A program made the position numbers and the translations under genes. This document shows, in pieces, positions 26,488-36,583 of a stretch of DNA of 64,000 nucleotides. Below the pieces are notes generated by a model. That model saw nothing but the letters and a program-made list of their open reading frames with translations, ran no database searches and was not told the origin of the DNA. The stretch comes from a bacterium (lineage in GTDB: Bacteria; Pseudomonadota; Alphaproteobacteria; Caulobacterales; Caulobacteraceae). Every line of letters starts with the position of its first letter. Within the stretch, counting starts at the first letter, position 1. Location of the stretch: NCBI GenBank assembly GCA_030824495.1, contig JAVBXP010000013.1, positions 1-64,000 on the forward strand, given 5' to 3'.

Positions 26488-27617
26488 GCAGCATCTATCT
26501 CGACTACAACGCGACTGCGCCGATCCGCCCCGAGGCGATCGACGCGATGACGCGCGCCTTCGCGGTCGGTGGAAATCCGTCGTCGGTGCACGCGGCCGGG
26601 CGTTCGGCCCGCGCGATCGTTGAACATGCCCGCAACGAGGTCGCCGCCCTGGTCGGCGGCCCGGCCTCGACCGTGATCTTCACGTCGGGCGGCACCGAAG
26701 CCAACGCCCTGGCCATCGAGAGCGCGGTCGCCACCGTCTGCAAGCGGCTCATCGTCAGCGCCGTCGAGCACGACAGCGTGCTGGAGAGCGCCAAGGCGAG
26801 CGGCGTGGCTGTGGAATATCTGCCGGTGACGGCCGATGGCGTCGCAGACCTCGAATGGCTGAGTGCGCGGCTCGCGAATTGGGACGCCGCCGACGGCCGA
26901 CCCTTCGTGGCCCTGATGCTGGCCAACAACGAAACCGGCGTCATCCAGCCGGTTCGGGAAGCTTCTGATATCGTTCGCGCCGCCGAGGGCTGGCTGCATG
27001 TCGACGCCATCCAGGCGGCCGGCAAGATCATCACCGACAGCCGCGCCTTGGGCGCCGACACCCTGGTCGTTTCGGCTCACAAGCTGGGCGGGCCCCAGGG
27101 CGTCGGGGCGCTGACCTTTGGTCCCCGCGCCACCATGGTGCGTCGCCAGCACGGCGGCGGGCAGGAGCGCGGGCGCCGGGCCGGAACCGAGAACGTCGCC
27201 GGGATCGCCGGCTTCGGCGCCGCGGCCATGGCTTCGCTCCGCGACAAGGACATCCAAACCGCTTGGCGCGACACCGCCGCCGAGCGCCTCAAGGCGCAGG
27301 GCGCGGTGGTGATCGGCGAGAGCGCCGCGCGTCTGCCCAACACCCTTTGCATCGCCGCCGCCGGCTATGGTGCGGAGTTGCAGGTGATGGCCCTGGACCT
27401 GGCCGGGATCATGGTCAGCGCCGGCTCGGCCTGTTCGTCGGGCAAGGTGAAGGCGAGCCACGTGCTCGTCGCCATGGGCCTGGATGACCTGGCCAGCTGC
27501 GCGATCCGCGTTTCAGGCGGCTGGGCGACCACCGAGCAGGATTGGGCGGCCTTCGCCGCCGCCTGGGAACAAGTTCATTCCCGTCACGCCGCGCGTCACC
27601 GCGCGCCGGCGGCGTGA
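26484..27617 (+). CDS. Cysteine desulfurase, NifS/IscS type (group I)
   Basis: PLP enzyme that takes sulfur from cysteine. The 377-residue product has SIYLDYNATAPIRPEA, TSGGTEANALAI, LMLANNETGVIQP, the PLP lysine in VVSAHKLGGPQG, and the flexible active-site loop SAGSACSSGKVKASHVL (Cys acceptor). This is the IscS-like class, whereas sufS further down is the SufS-like class, so the operon encodes two desulfurases. It overlaps iscR by 4 bp and is followed 12 bp later by sufB. Confidence 0.93.
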   Translation: MSSIYLDYNATAPIRPEAIDAMTRAFAVGGNPSSVHAAGRSARAIVEHARNEVAALVGGPASTVIFTSGGTEANALAIESAVATVCKRLIVSAVEHDSVLESAKASGVAVEYLPVTADGVADLEWLSARLANWDAADGRPFVALMLANNETGVIQPVREASDIVRAAEGWLHVDAIQAAGKIITDSRALGADTLVVSAHKLGGPQGVGALTFGPRATMVRRQHGGGQERGRRAGTENVAGIAGFGAAAMASLRDKDIQTAWRDTAAERLKAQGAVVIGESAARLPNTLCIAAAGYGAELQVMALDLAGIMVSAGSACSSGKVKASHVLVAMGLDDLASCAIRVSGGWATTEQDWAAFAAAWEQVHSRHAARHRAPAA

Positions 27618-27629
27618 GGAGTTAGAGTA

Positions 27630-29095
<1,466 letters not shown>

Positions 29096-29099
<4 letters not shown>

Positions 29100-29500
29100 C
29101 CCTCGCAACACCTGAGAGCCGTACGATGTCCCTCCGCCGCGCCTTCGAAGCCGAGCATGCCCGCCGCGACGCCGTCCGACATGCCCGCGAGGAGGCCGAA
29201 CGCCGGCAGCAGGAAGAAGACCTGGCGCGCGCCGAGCAGCTTTACAGCACGCTCAGCGAGGACGAGGCCTTCCTGCGGGACAAGGGCCTGAGCCTGGAAA
29301 TCCGCCGCTACACGGTCAGCCTGCATCACGATGACTATCTGATCGACGCCTATTTCGAGGCCGGGAGCATCAACGTCCGGGCCGGCGACAAACGTACCGC
29401 AAGCACCCCCACCGCCGCGCCGCGCAAGGCGAAGTTGGTGAACACGGTCGAGGAAGCCCTCGACGTGATGGCGCAATATCTGGCCGACGAGACGAACTGA
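29096..29500 (+). CDS. Unknown coiled-coil protein inside the suf operon
   Basis: I do not recognise this 134-residue protein. Residues about 12-52 are strongly charged and helical (Glu, Arg, Ala and Gln-rich, for example [19 protein letters not shown]) and probably a coiled coil. The second half has the pattern [25 protein letters not shown] and ends in a helix. It has no cysteine, so it is unlikely to bind a cluster by Cys. It overlaps sufB by 4 bp and sufC by 1 bp, so it is translated with the SufBCD scaffold. An accessory role in cluster assembly is inference from position. Confidence 0.8.
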
Positions 29501-30246
29501 TGCTTTCGATTTCCAACCTGCACGCTGAGATCGACGGCAAGCTAATCCTGAAGGGCCTGACGCTCGACGTCCCGGCCGGGGAGGTCCACGCGATCATGGG
29601 GCCGAACGGCGCCGGCAAGTCGACGCTGTCCTATGTGCTGACCGGTCGCCAGGGCTACGAAGTGACCGAGGGAACGGCGACACTGGACGGCGAAGACCTT
29701 CTGTCGCTCGATCCGAGCGAACGCGCCGCGCGCGGCGTCTTCCTGTCGTTCCAATATCCGCTGGAGATTCCAGGCGTTCCGGCCCTGACCTTCATCCGCA
29801 CCGCGATGAACGCTCAGCGCAAGGCGCGCGGCGAGGCCGAGATCACCGCGCCGGAGTTCCTGAAGCTCGCCCGCGCGACAGCCGCCTCGCTGAAGATCGA
29901 CTTCGAAATGCTCAAGCGAGCACTGAATGTCGGCTTCTCGGGTGGTGAGAAGAAGCGGATGGAAATCTTTCAAATGGCGATGCTTTCGCCGCGCTTCCTG
30001 ATCCTGGACGAGACCGATTCAGGCCTCGATATCGACGCCCTGAAGATCGTCGCCGACGGTGTGAACGCGATGCGCAGCCCGGACCGGGCGATGCTGGTGA
30101 TCACCCACTATCAGCGGCTGCTCGACTACATCAAACCCGACCGCGTCCACGTCTTGGCCGGCGGCCGCATCGCCGAGAGCGGCGGTCCTGAACTGGCGCA
30201 CGAACTGGAACGCGAAGGGTACGACAAGTACGCGAGGGCAGCTTGA
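29500..30246 (+). CDS. sufC: Fe-S assembly ATPase SufC
   Basis: ABC-type ATPase of the cytosolic SufBCD scaffold, not a transporter. The 248-residue product has Walker A GPNGAGKS, a Q-loop in SFQYPLEIPG, signature FSGGEKKRMEI, Walker B FLILDETDSGLD and H-loop VITHYQRLL. The SufC-type ETDSGLD and the signature SGGEKKR separate it from importers. It starts within the preceding stop (TGATG) and overlaps sufD by 4 bp. Confidence 0.97.
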   Translation: MLSISNLHAEIDGKLILKGLTLDVPAGEVHAIMGPNGAGKSTLSYVLTGRQGYEVTEGTATLDGEDLLSLDPSERAARGVFLSFQYPLEIPGVPALTFIRTAMNAQRKARGEAEITAPEFLKLARATAASLKIDFEMLKRALNVGFSGGEKKRMEIFQMAMLSPRFLILDETDSGLDIDALKIVADGVNAMRSPDRAMLVITHYQRLLDYIKPDRVHVLAGGRIAESGGPELAHELEREGYDKYARAA

Positions 30247-31271
30247 GCCTAGCCGCCGCCCTTAAGACCAGCGACGTCACCCTGCTGCCGAGCAAGCGTG
30301 ACGAAGACTGGAAGTGGACCGACCTGCGCGGCCTGCTGCGCGTTCTTCCGCCGCCGTCGCAGCCCTTCGTGGGCGAGGCGCCGGTGGGGCCGTTCGCAGG
30401 CCTCGCCAATCTGCCGATCCATGTGGTCAACGCCAGCGATCCGGTGGTGATCCGCAGCGCCTCGGCCGCGCCCTATGTCGTGGCGCTTCACTTCGCGGCG
30501 CTGGGCGGCGGATCGCATAGCGCCACCGCGCAGATCGAGGTGGCGGAAGGCGCCAACCTGATCCTGCTGGAAAGCTATGAGGGCGACGAGGCCGACTATG
30601 TCGCCAACCTGGATCTGAAGATCTCGGTGGGCGCCAACGGCCGCCTGGAGCGGATCATTCTGGCCGCTGACGGCGTCAATGCGGTCAGCGTTTCGACGGC
30701 TGACGTGACGCTTGGTGCGGGCGCTCAACTGGTGCAGACGGTGCTGACCGACGGCGCCCGGCGTCAACGCATCGAGACCCGCGTCGCGCATCCGGGCGCG
30801 GGCGCCAGCGTTCGCCTCGACGCGGCCTATCTGCTCGCGGACAAGCGCCACGCGGACCTGACCACCGTGGTCGAGCACCAGGGTGTCGACGGGACGACCA
30901 GCCAGCTGACCAAGGGCGTGGTGCGCGATCAGTCGCGCGGCGTGTTCCAGGGCCGGATCGTCGTGGCCGAAGGCGCCGACCGCACCGACGCGCGGATGGG
31001 CCACCATGCGCTGATCCTGTCGGACAAGGCCGAGATCGACGCCAAGCCAGAACTGCTGATCTTCGCAGACGACGTTCAGTGCGCCCACGGCAACACCATC
31101 GGCGCCTTCGACGAGGACGCCCTCTTCTACGCCCAGCAGCGCGGCATGCCCGAGGACGTCGCTCGCGCCCTGCTGACCGAGGCGTTTGTGGGCGAGGTCA
31201 TCGACCGGATCGAGCACGACGGCGCGCGTGAAGTGGCCAAGGCCTGGGCCGCCAAAGGCTTGGGACTTTGA
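30243..31271 (+). CDS. sufD: Fe-S scaffold subunit SufD
   Basis: Partner of SufB in the scaffold. At 342 residues it is short relative to E. coli SufD (about 420), mainly at the N-terminus. The conserved core is present: KRHADLTTVVEHQGVDGTTSQL, RDQSRGVFQGRIVV, HHALILSDKAEIDAKPELLIFADDVQCAHG (with Cys and His) and the C-terminal GMPEDVARALLTEAFVGEV. It starts with TTG at 30243, overlapping the sufC stop; no ATG is available nearby. It is followed by sufS. Confidence 0.93.
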   Translation: MSLAAALKTSDVTLLPSKRDEDWKWTDLRGLLRVLPPPSQPFVGEAPVGPFAGLANLPIHVVNASDPVVIRSASAAPYVVALHFAALGGGSHSATAQIEVAEGANLILLESYEGDEADYVANLDLKISVGANGRLERIILAADGVNAVSVSTADVTLGAGAQLVQTVLTDGARRQRIETRVAHPGAGASVRLDAAYLLADKRHADLTTVVEHQGVDGTTSQLTKGVVRDQSRGVFQGRIVVAEGADRTDARMGHHALILSDKAEIDAKPELLIFADDVQCAHGNTIGAFDEDALFYAQQRGMPEDVARALLTEAFVGEVIDRIEHDGAREVAKAWAAKGLGL

Positions 31272-31273
31272 CC

Positions 31274-32488
31274 ATGGCCTTTGACGTCGAAGCGGTCCGC
31301 GCCGACTTTCCGATCCTCAGCCGCCAGATCAACGGCAAGCCGCTGGTCTATCTGGATAGCGGCGCCTCGGCTCAGAAGCCGCGCGCCGTGATTGAGGCCA
31401 TGACCAGGGTCATGGAGCACTCCTACGCCAACGTGCACCGCGGCCTGCACACCCTGGCCAACGAAACCACCGACGCCTATGAGGCCGCCCGCAAGTCGGT
31501 CGCGACCTTCATCAACGCAGAGCTGGGCGAGATCGTCTTCACCAAGGGCGGGACCGAAGCGATCAATCTGGTCGCCGCTGGGATCGGCGCAAGCCTGAAG
31601 GCCGGCGACGAGATCGTGCTCAGCGAGATGGAGCACCACGCCAACATCGTACCGTGGCACTTCCTGCGCGAACGCCTCGGCGTAGTCCTGAAGTTCATCC
31701 CCGTACTCGACGACGGCCGCCTGGATATGGAGGCCTTGCCGGGCCTGCTGACCGCCCGGACCAAGGTTGTCGCGGTGACGCACATGTCCAATGTGCTCGG
31801 CACCATCAACCCGGTCGCCGAGATCATCGCCCAGGCCCATGACGCCGGCGCCAAGGTGCTGCTCGACGGCTGCCAGGGCATCGTCCACATGCCGGTGGAC
31901 GTCAAGGCGCTGGACGTCGATTTCTACGTCTTCTCGGGTCACAAGCTCTATGGCCCGACCGGCATCGGCGTTCTCTACGGCAAGGCCGCCGAACTCGCCG
32001 CCCTGCCGCCGTATCAAGGCGGCGGTGAGATGATCGGCGAGGTCAGCCTCGAAAAGATCACCTACGCAGATCCGCCGCATCGGTTTGAAGCCGGCACGCC
32101 GCCGATCATCGAGGCGATCGGTCTCGGCGCGGCCATCGAGTGGCTGAACGGCCTCGACCGCGAGGCGATCGCCGCGCACGAGGCCAAGATCTACGCCCGC
32201 GTCCGCGAGGGCCTGAGCGGCGCCAATTGGCTGCGGGTGCTGGGCGATGCGCCGGGCAAGGGCGCGATCCTGTCCTTCACCATCGACGGCGCTCATGCCC
32301 ACGATGTGGCCCAGATACTCGACCGCTACGGCGTTGAGGTCCGCGCCGGAACCCACTGCGCCGAGCCTTTGATGCGACGTTTTGGCGTCACGTCCTCGGC
32401 TCGAGCTTCCTTCGCCCTATATAATACGGAAGGGGAGGCCGACTTCTTCGTCGACGCCCTCAACCGTACCCAGGCCTTTTTTGCTTGA
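31274..32488 (+). CDS. sufS: Cysteine desulfurase SufS
   Basis: Group II (SufS/CsdA) desulfurase that feeds persulfide to SufBCD. The 404-residue product has FPILSRQINGKPLVYLDSGASAQKP, GGTEAINLVA, EMEHHANIVPW, the PLP lysine in FSGHKLYGPTGIGVLYG, and the active-site Cys in RAGTHCAEPLM. I chose the ATG at 31274, with GGGA upstream, over a TTG six bases earlier. The usual activator SufE is not encoded in this operon. Confidence 0.96.
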   Translation: MAFDVEAVRADFPILSRQINGKPLVYLDSGASAQKPRAVIEAMTRVMEHSYANVHRGLHTLANETTDAYEAARKSVATFINAELGEIVFTKGGTEAINLVAAGIGASLKAGDEIVLSEMEHHANIVPWHFLRERLGVVLKFIPVLDDGRLDMEALPGLLTARTKVVAVTHMSNVLGTINPVAEIIAQAHDAGAKVLLDGCQGIVHMPVDVKALDVDFYVFSGHKLYGPTGIGVLYGKAAELAALPPYQGGGEMIGEVSLEKITYADPPHRFEAGTPPIIEAIGLGAAIEWLNGLDREAIAAHEAKIYARVREGLSGANWLRVLGDAPGKGAILSFTIDGAHAHDVAQILDRYGVEVRAGTHCAEPLMRRFGVTSSARASFALYNTEGEADFFVDALNRTQAFFA

Positions 32489-32490
32489 GC

Positions 32491-32859
32491 ATGCTTATGG
32501 ATGACGCGACCGCCATCGAACCGACCAGCGCCTCGCCGCTGAGCCAGGCAGAGCTAGACGCTCTGACGGATCAGCTGATCGAGAAGCTGAAGACGGTGTT
32601 CGACCCGGAAATCCCGGTCGACATCTACGAGCTTGGCCTCATCTACAAGGTCGATGTTTCGGATGAGAAGAACGTCGCCATCGACATGACCTTGACCGCT
32701 CCGGGTTGCCCTGTGGCCGGCGAGATGCCGGGCTGGGTGCAGGACGCGGTGAAGGAAATTCCGGGGATCGGCGAAGTGAAAGTTGATCTGGTCTTCGACC
32801 CGCCGTGGGATCCGTCTCGGATGTCCGACGAGGCGAAGCTTCAACTCAACATGTTCTGA
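32491..32859 (+). CDS. sufT: SufT-like protein (MIP18/DUF59 domain)
   Basis: Small Fe-S maturation factor. The DUF59 signature is clear: KLKTVFDPEIPVDIYELGLIY, LTAPGCPVAGEMPGWVQDAV (conserved Cys) and the end DPPWDPSRMSDEAKLQLNMF. The 122-residue length fits. ATG 32491 and ATG 32497 are both possible, and a TTG at 32485 would overlap the sufS stop. Members help deliver or repair clusters when demand is high. Between sufS and sufA. Confidence 0.9.
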   Translation: MLMDDATAIEPTSASPLSQAELDALTDQLIEKLKTVFDPEIPVDIYELGLIYKVDVSDEKNVAIDMTLTAPGCPVAGEMPGWVQDAVKEIPGIGEVKVDLVFDPPWDPSRMSDEAKLQLNMF

Positions 32860-32877
32860 CACCATATAAGGCTGAGC

Positions 32878-33279
32878 ATGACCGACCTTAACCTCACGCC
32901 CGCTCCTCGCGTTCGCCGCCCCCGGCCGAAAGTCGTCACCCTGACCGACGCTGCGGCCGCTCGTGTTCGCGAGATCATGGACAAGGCCGAGAAGCCTTAT
33001 GCGGGCCTGCGGGTTGGCGTGAAGAACAGTGGCTGCGCCGGCCAGGAGTACATTCTGGAGTATGCCGAGACCGCTGGTTCTTTGGACGAGGTGGTCGAGG
33101 ACAAGGGCGTGACGATCTTGATCGAGCCCAAGGCGGTGCTTTTCCTGATCGGCACCGAGATCGACTATGTGACCACCAAGCTCTCGTCGAAGTTCACCTT
33201 CCATAACCCGAACGAGACCGACGCCTGCGGTTGTGGCGAGAGCGTTACGATCGAGCCGGCCAAGGCCCACGACGCCTAG
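32878..33279 (+). CDS. sufA: A-type Fe-S carrier SufA/IscA
   Basis: Carries clusters from the scaffold to target enzymes. The 133-residue protein has the three family cysteines: one in KNSGCAGQEY and two near the end in ACGCGES. The middle VTILIEPKAVLFLIGTEIDYV block is typical. A proline/arginine-rich N-terminal extension of about 18 residues precedes the fold. It is the last gene of the suf operon, 18 bp after sufT. Confidence 0.95.
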   Translation: MTDLNLTPAPRVRRPRPKVVTLTDAAAARVREIMDKAEKPYAGLRVGVKNSGCAGQEYILEYAETAGSLDEVVEDKGVTILIEPKAVLFLIGTEIDYVTTKLSSKFTFHNPNETDACGCGESVTIEPAKAHDA

Positions 33280-33371
33280 CCGGCTGCGGTCGCCTCAACC
33301 TTTGCAACGACCCGCTGGCGCGCGCGCCCCGCTGCCCTAGACTTGGCCTTACGCGATAGCGGAGGCTGGAC

Positions 33372-34556
33372 ATGATCGGGGCGCGGGCGGACCTGCAGCG
33401 GGCACGCAAGGGGCACGAGCATAATCGTGTCACCTATATCGAGCTGTTCTTCGATCTCGTCTTCGTCTTCGCGATCACCCAGCTCTCACACTCGCTGCTT
33501 GAACATCTCACGCCGCTTGGCGCCGTCCAAACCGCCCTGCTGTTCCTCGCGGTCTGGTGGGTTTGGATCTACACCTGCTGGATCACCAATTGGCTGGAGC
33601 CGGACCGCACGCCCGTCCGGTTGATGCTCTTGGTCCTGATGCTCGGGGGCTTGATGCTCTCGACCTCGCTGCCTCGGGCGTTCGAGGACCGCGGCTTGGC
33701 CTTCGCCGGCGCCTACGTCTTCATGCAGGTCGGGCGCTCGCTGTTCGTGATGTGGGCGCTGCGCGGCCACAACGAAAGCAACTATCGGAATTTCAAGCGG
33801 ATCACGACCTGGCTGGTCGGGTCCGGCGTGCTGTGGATCGCCGGCGGGTTCGCGGAGGAGGGCGCAAGGCTGGCCCTTTGGGCGTGGGCCATGTTGATCG
33901 ATTTCGCCTCGCCATCTCTAGGTTTCTGGACGCCGGGTCTTGGCCGTTCGACCACAGCCGACTGGGACGTCGAGGGTGCGCACATGGCAGAACGATGCGC
34001 GCTGTTCGTCATCATCGCCCTGGGGGAGTCGATCCTGGTCACCGGGGCGACGGCGGCCAATCTGGAGCCCAGCGCCGGAGTGATCGGCGCTTTCCTGGCC
34101 GCCTTCGTCGGCAGTGTGGCGATGTGGTGGATCTATTTCGACGCCGCCGCCGAGCGCGCCAGCGCACAGTTCGTCTCCTCAACCGATCCGGGGCGGGTGG
34201 CGCGGCTGGCCTACACCTACATTCACTTGCCATTGATCGCCGGGGTGGTGGTCACCGCGGTCGGAGACGAGCTGACCCTGGCCCATCCGCACGGTCATAT
34301 GCACTTCAGCACCGCGGCCGTCCTGTTAGTCGGCCCGGGGCTCTACCTGCTGGGCGATCTGCTGTTTCGACGTACGACCACGGGACGCTTGCCGCGCGCC
34401 CATCTCGGGGGCCTCTCGGCCCTTGCGGTCCTGGCGCCTATCGCGATGACGATGACGCCGGTGGTGTTGAGCAGCCTGGTCTCGGCGGTGCTGGTCGCGG
34501 TGGCCGCCGCCGAGACAATATGGGTGCGGCGCGAGCGCGCCCGCGCCGCGGCCTAG
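33372..34556 (+). CDS. Low temperature requirement protein A (LtrA) family membrane protein
   Basis: The 394-residue integral membrane protein has about ten hydrophobic helices. The N-terminal RVTYIELFFDLVFVFAITQLSH and the later ALGESILVTG are the two clearest LtrA motifs. LtrA was named in Listeria for growth in the cold; its molecular function is unknown. It has no close neighbour in the same direction and is separated from sufA by 92 bp. It ends on a CTAG shared with the convergent enoyl-CoA hydratase gene. Confidence 0.88.
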   Translation: MIGARADLQRARKGHEHNRVTYIELFFDLVFVFAITQLSHSLLEHLTPLGAVQTALLFLAVWWVWIYTCWITNWLEPDRTPVRLMLLVLMLGGLMLSTSLPRAFEDRGLAFAGAYVFMQVGRSLFVMWALRGHNESNYRNFKRITTWLVGSGVLWIAGGFAEEGARLALWAWAMLIDFASPSLGFWTPGLGRSTTADWDVEGAHMAERCALFVIIALGESILVTGATAANLEPSAGVIGAFLAAFVGSVAMWWIYFDAAAERASAQFVSSTDPGRVARLAYTYIHLPLIAGVVVTAVGDELTLAHPHGHMHFSTAAVLLVGPGLYLLGDLLFRRTTTGRLPRAHLGGLSALAVLAPIAMTMTPVVLSSLVSAVLVAVAAAETIWVRRERARAAA

Positions 34557-35353
34557 CGGCCCGTAAACGCCGCGGGGCGCTTCTGGAGGAAGGCGAGAAT
34601 GCCTTCGCGGCTGTCTTCCGTGCGGCCGGCGTGCTTCTGGGCGACCCGTTCGGCGTGAAGCTGCTCGGCCCATTCCTCGTCCAGGCTTTGCCAGACCAGC
34701 TTGCGAATGGCGCCGAGCGCCTTGGGACCAGTGGCCAGCGCCTTGGCCAATTCCATCGCCGTGGCCATCAACTGATCGTCGGGAACGCAGCGATTGACCA
34801 GGCCCCATTCGAGAGCGGTCTTGGCGGGGATCTTTTCGCCCAGCAGAGCCATCTCCATGGCGCGCGCCTTGCCGATCAGTCGGGGCAGCAAATAGGTCGA
34901 ACCGCCATCCGGCACCAGGCCGATCCGTCGGAAGGCCTGCAGGAAGTAGGCGCTTTCGGCGGCGACGATGATGTCGCCCATTAGGGCCAGCGAGCAACCG
35001 ACGCCCGCGGCCACGCCGTTGACCGCCGTGACGATCGGGACCGGGTATTCTCGGAGCGAGGTGACGAAGGGGTTGTAGATGGTTTCCAGGGCGGCGCCGG
35101 CGTCGGGGCCTTCGGGATCTGGCGCTTCGGCGCCCGGTCCGCCGCGGCCGGAGAGGTTCGCGCCGGAGCAGAAGCCCCGCCCTTCACCGGTCAGCACCAC
35201 GCACCGCACCGTTTCGTCGCCCTTGAGGGCCTCGAAGGCGTCCTGCAACTCGGCCATAAGGTCCAGGCCAGCCGCGTTCAGCGTGGCGGTGTCGTTCAGG
35301 GTGACCACGCCGATGCCGTCGTTCACCGACGTCTTGATCTTGGAATAGGCCAT
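34553..35353 (-). CDS. Enoyl-CoA hydratase/isomerase family protein
   Basis: The 266-residue crotonase-fold enzyme has the oxyanion-hole blocks GRGFCSGANLSGRG and NGVAAGVGCSLALMGD. At the position after FRRIGLVPDGGSTYLLPRLIG it has Asp-Gly-Gly rather than the Glu of classical hydratases, as in PaaG-type isomerases. The substrate is therefore uncertain: an enoyl-CoA isomerase or a hydratase. The stop shares CTAG with the ltrA-family gene, and no CoA-pathway neighbours are present. Confidence 0.87.
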   Translation of the reverse strand: MAYSKIKTSVNDGIGVVTLNDTATLNAAGLDLMAELQDAFEALKGDETVRCVVLTGEGRGFCSGANLSGRGGPGAEAPDPEGPDAGAALETIYNPFVTSLREYPVPIVTAVNGVAAGVGCSLALMGDIIVAAESAYFLQAFRRIGLVPDGGSTYLLPRLIGKARAMEMALLGEKIPAKTALEWGLVNRCVPDDQLMATAMELAKALATGPKALGAIRKLVWQSLDEEWAEQLHAERVAQKHAGRTEDSREGILAFLQKRPAAFTGR

Positions 35354-35428
35354 GGCTCGCTCCCTCGTGCGTCTCTTTGGACGATCTAAACGAGGATACC
35401 CCGGCGTCAGGCTAGGACAAAAGCGGGG

Positions 35429-36484
35429 TCAGGCGGCGGTCTGCACCGTCTCGGCGCTGGTCACGCGATTGCGACCCGAACGCTTTGAGACATAGAGCGC
35501 GCTGTCGGAGCGTTCCATCAGACTGTGAGCGGTCTCTCCGCGCCGCATTTCGGCCAGGCCGGCGGAGACAGTGATGGCGCCCAGATCGTCATTGGTGGAA
35601 CGACGCTTGAGCATGCGCGAAGAGACTTCTTCGCGGATTTCCTCGAGCACCACGGCGGCGATCTCGGCGCTTTCGCGTGGGAAGATCAGCGCGAACTCCT
35701 CACCGCCATAGCGCGCGGCGAAGCGCGGCGGTGCGCCGACCCGGCCAATGACGCTGGCGACATAGCGGATCACCTGGTCGCCGGTCTGGTGCCCCCAGGT
35801 GTCGTTGAAGTTCTTGAAGTGGTCGATGTCGATGACCGCCAGGGTCAGGCTCAAACCGTCGGCCTCGGCGTCCGCGCAGGCTCGCGCCAATTCCTCGTCG
35901 AAGGCCTTGCGGTTGGCCAGGTTGGTCAGGCCGTCAGTCGTAGCGTCGCGCCGAACCTGTTCGAGATGCTCGCGTAGTTTCGTCACCTCGGAGGTCGATT
36001 CCGAAAGCCGCTGTTCGAGCGACTTGTTCTCGCGCTGGACCCGCTTGGTCGCGACACTGAGGTTATCGACCATGGTCCGCAAGTCGGCCGGCTCTTCCAT
36101 ATCCGCCAGCGACTTCGAAGCTCCGGCCAGGGTCTGGCCATAGGCTTCGCTGGATTTCTGGGCGCTCTGGATGGCGCGGCTGACGGCGTCGAGTTCCTTG
36201 GTCAGGGCGTCGCCGGCGTCGCGGATCTGATCGTTGAGCTTGGCCTTCGGAAGGAAAGCTGCCGCCAATTCGTCGGCGACGGTGTCCGTGAAGGCTTCGC
36301 CTGCTGACAGCAGGCGGGCGATTTCGCGGCTGAGCGCGCTATCGGGCTCGCCGACGTAGTGAGTCCAAAGCTCGAAGTTGACCGCTGTTGGCCAGACCTG
36401 ATGGGCCTCCATGGCGTCCATGGCTTGGCGCGCCAAGACATAGGCGCCTGGTCCACGCAGCTTGGTTTCGATGTCGCCGGACAT
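35429..36484 (-). CDS. GGDEF diguanylate cyclase, possible DgcB orthologue
   Basis: Likely makes the second messenger c-di-GMP. The 351-residue protein starts with a helical domain and a long coiled coil (about 120-185). The GGDEF domain follows with DGLTNLANRKAFDEEL, VIDIDHFKNFNDTWGHQTGD and the active motif GGEEF. The product-inhibition site RxxD five residues before GGEEF is absent (Ala and Arg at those positions). There is no membrane segment. Caulobacter DgcB has this layout of coiled coil plus GGDEF; equating the two is inference. Confidence 0.9.
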   Translation of the reverse strand: MSGDIETKLRGPGAYVLARQAMDAMEAHQVWPTAVNFELWTHYVGEPDSALSREIARLLSAGEAFTDTVADELAAAFLPKAKLNDQIRDAGDALTKELDAVSRAIQSAQKSSEAYGQTLAGASKSLADMEEPADLRTMVDNLSVATKRVQRENKSLEQRLSESTSEVTKLREHLEQVRRDATTDGLTNLANRKAFDEELARACADAEADGLSLTLAVIDIDHFKNFNDTWGHQTGDQVIRYVASVIGRVGAPPRFAARYGGEEFALIFPRESAEIAAVVLEEIREEVSSRMLKRRSTNDDLGAITVSAGLAEMRRGETAHSLMERSDSALYVSKRSGRNRVTSAETVQTAA

Positions 36485-36583
36485 TCTGTCTTTCCCGATC
36501 CCGGAGGCCCTGCATTTCGCGCAGAGCTTCAGTACTTGCCGGGAAGCTTAGTCGACATAGCCGAACGAGCAGTTAAGGGCGAT

